A stretch of DNA of 14,683 nucleotides from Planctomycetales bacterium. GTDB taxonomy: Bacteria > Planctomycetota > SBBH01. The DNA is taken from positions 1-14,683 of the forward strand of contig SBBH01000079.1 in assembly GCA_005239795.1 (NCBI GenBank), written 5' to 3'. A model generated the notes under the pieces. The model had not been told where the DNA came from and ran no database searches. It was given only the letters and a program-made list of their open reading frames with translations. Of this stretch, positions 14,275 through 14,683 are shown piece after piece. The translations under genes were made by a program, and so were the position numbers. Position 1 is the stretch's first letter, and each line of letters begins with the position of its first letter.

Positions 14275-14683
14275 AGCGCTCTTGGTGGTTCCCGGTCTGT
14301 TTCTCCATCGGGTTGCATGCTGCCGTCTTCGGCGTGGTGGTATGGGCCAGTTTAGCTTCTCCCGAAACCGATCACGAACCTCGCTACTTCACGATCCAAA
14401 CTATCTGTCTGGAGGAACCGGGTGAGATCGGGGATGGGCTTCCCACAGGAGGAGAAGCTGGGGCGAGCTCCTTCCAGGAAGAGGCCGCGCCAGAGGAAAC
14501 TCTATCTCCCCAGAATGATTCCACCTGTTGTATCGACTACAAAGCTGCGGCCGAGACATTCTGGAAGCAAACCGTACAAGTCGCAGGCCGCCTGTTTCCA
14601 CCGCGCCGCTTGCCGACGGAGAGCGAACTCCATTGTTCTTTTAGGAAGGAAAACGGAGGGATGTCGGACACGGGTGGTTTCTC
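14271..14683 (+). CDS. TonB-like energy-transducer protein, cut by the window end
   Basis: The frame from ATG 14271 stays open for 137 codons to the window edge. It starts MKRSWWFPVCFSIGLHAAVF followed by GVVVWASLA, the single N-terminal membrane anchor with the Ser/His-containing helix (SIGLHAAVFGVVV) typical of TonB, which contacts ExbB/ExbD. A periplasmic linker rich in Glu, Gly and Pro follows (about residues 40-85). The C-terminal TonB domain would lie beyond the window. Position after btuD, with a 4-base ATGA overlap, suggests a dedicated TonB for the corrinoid receptor. The linker holds a CC pair (STCCID) and lacks the Pro-Lys repeats of E. coli TonB, so the call rests on the anchor and the context. 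Confidence 0.65.
   Translation, partial: MKRSWWFPVCFSIGLHAAVFGVVVWASLASPETDHEPRYFTIQTICLEEPGEIGDGLPTGGEAGASSFQEEAAPEETLSPQNDSTCCIDYKAAAETFWKQTVQVAGRLFPPRRLPTESELHCSFRKENGGMSDTGGF

Noticed and set aside
1..14683. CRISPR array, rRNA or complete insertion sequence
   Set aside because: No regularly spaced repeats, no rRNA-like segments and no transposase with terminal inverted repeats were seen on either strand.

Overview
The window is about 60% GC DNA from a Gram-negative (outer-membrane) bacterium. This follows from a TonB-dependent outer-membrane receptor with a cobalamin riboswitch and a periplasmic-binding-protein importer. The remains of a HTH-receiver fusion protein, a phytochrome-type histidine kinase and a plasmid/phage-type AAA ATPase resemble families I associate with the Planctomycetes-Verrucomicrobia group. 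That taxonomic hint is weak inference.

Layout. Positions 155-1384 encode an intact AAA+/DUF4143 ATPase. A tRNA-Thr(GGT) lies on the minus strand at 1467-1539. Next comes a decaying accessory stretch, 1566-3688, read entirely on the minus strand. It holds a frameshifted tyrosine recombinase, a short coiled-coil reading frame with an in-frame stop (perhaps the N-terminus of a porin), a histidine kinase reduced to its ATPase domain, and a HTH-receiver regulator broken by two apparent frameshifts. Positions 3833-6241 encode a large secreted protein with a probable six-hairpin glycosidase fold. It converges, with no bases between the stop codons, on a periplasmic sugar-binding protein (6242-7213, minus) that has no transporter partners in the window. 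Positions 7381-7584 (minus) are a remnant of a RepA/AAA_25-type ATPase. Positions 7634-8176 encode a lysine-rich coiled-coil protein of unknown function, closed by a strong hairpin terminator.

The right half (8292 to the end) is a coherent vitamin B12 uptake operon. A sigma70-type promoter leads into a cobalamin riboswitch and then an intrinsic terminator, with a possible antiterminator between them. Downstream come a BtuB-type receptor, a 223-residue protein I cannot assign, BtuF, BtuC, BtuD and the start of a TonB-like protein that runs off the window. From the unknown gene onwards every junction overlaps by 4 or 8 bases, so the genes are almost certainly co-transcribed and translationally coupled. 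In this reading corrinoid is captured by the receptor, energised by the TonB-like protein, handed to BtuF and imported by BtuCD. Adenosylcobalamin would shut the operon by termination.

The most interesting unexplained element is the unknown gene between btuB and btuF. The decayed two-component cassette and the zero-gap glycosidase/binding-protein pair come next. I see no CRISPR array, rRNA or complete insertion sequence.
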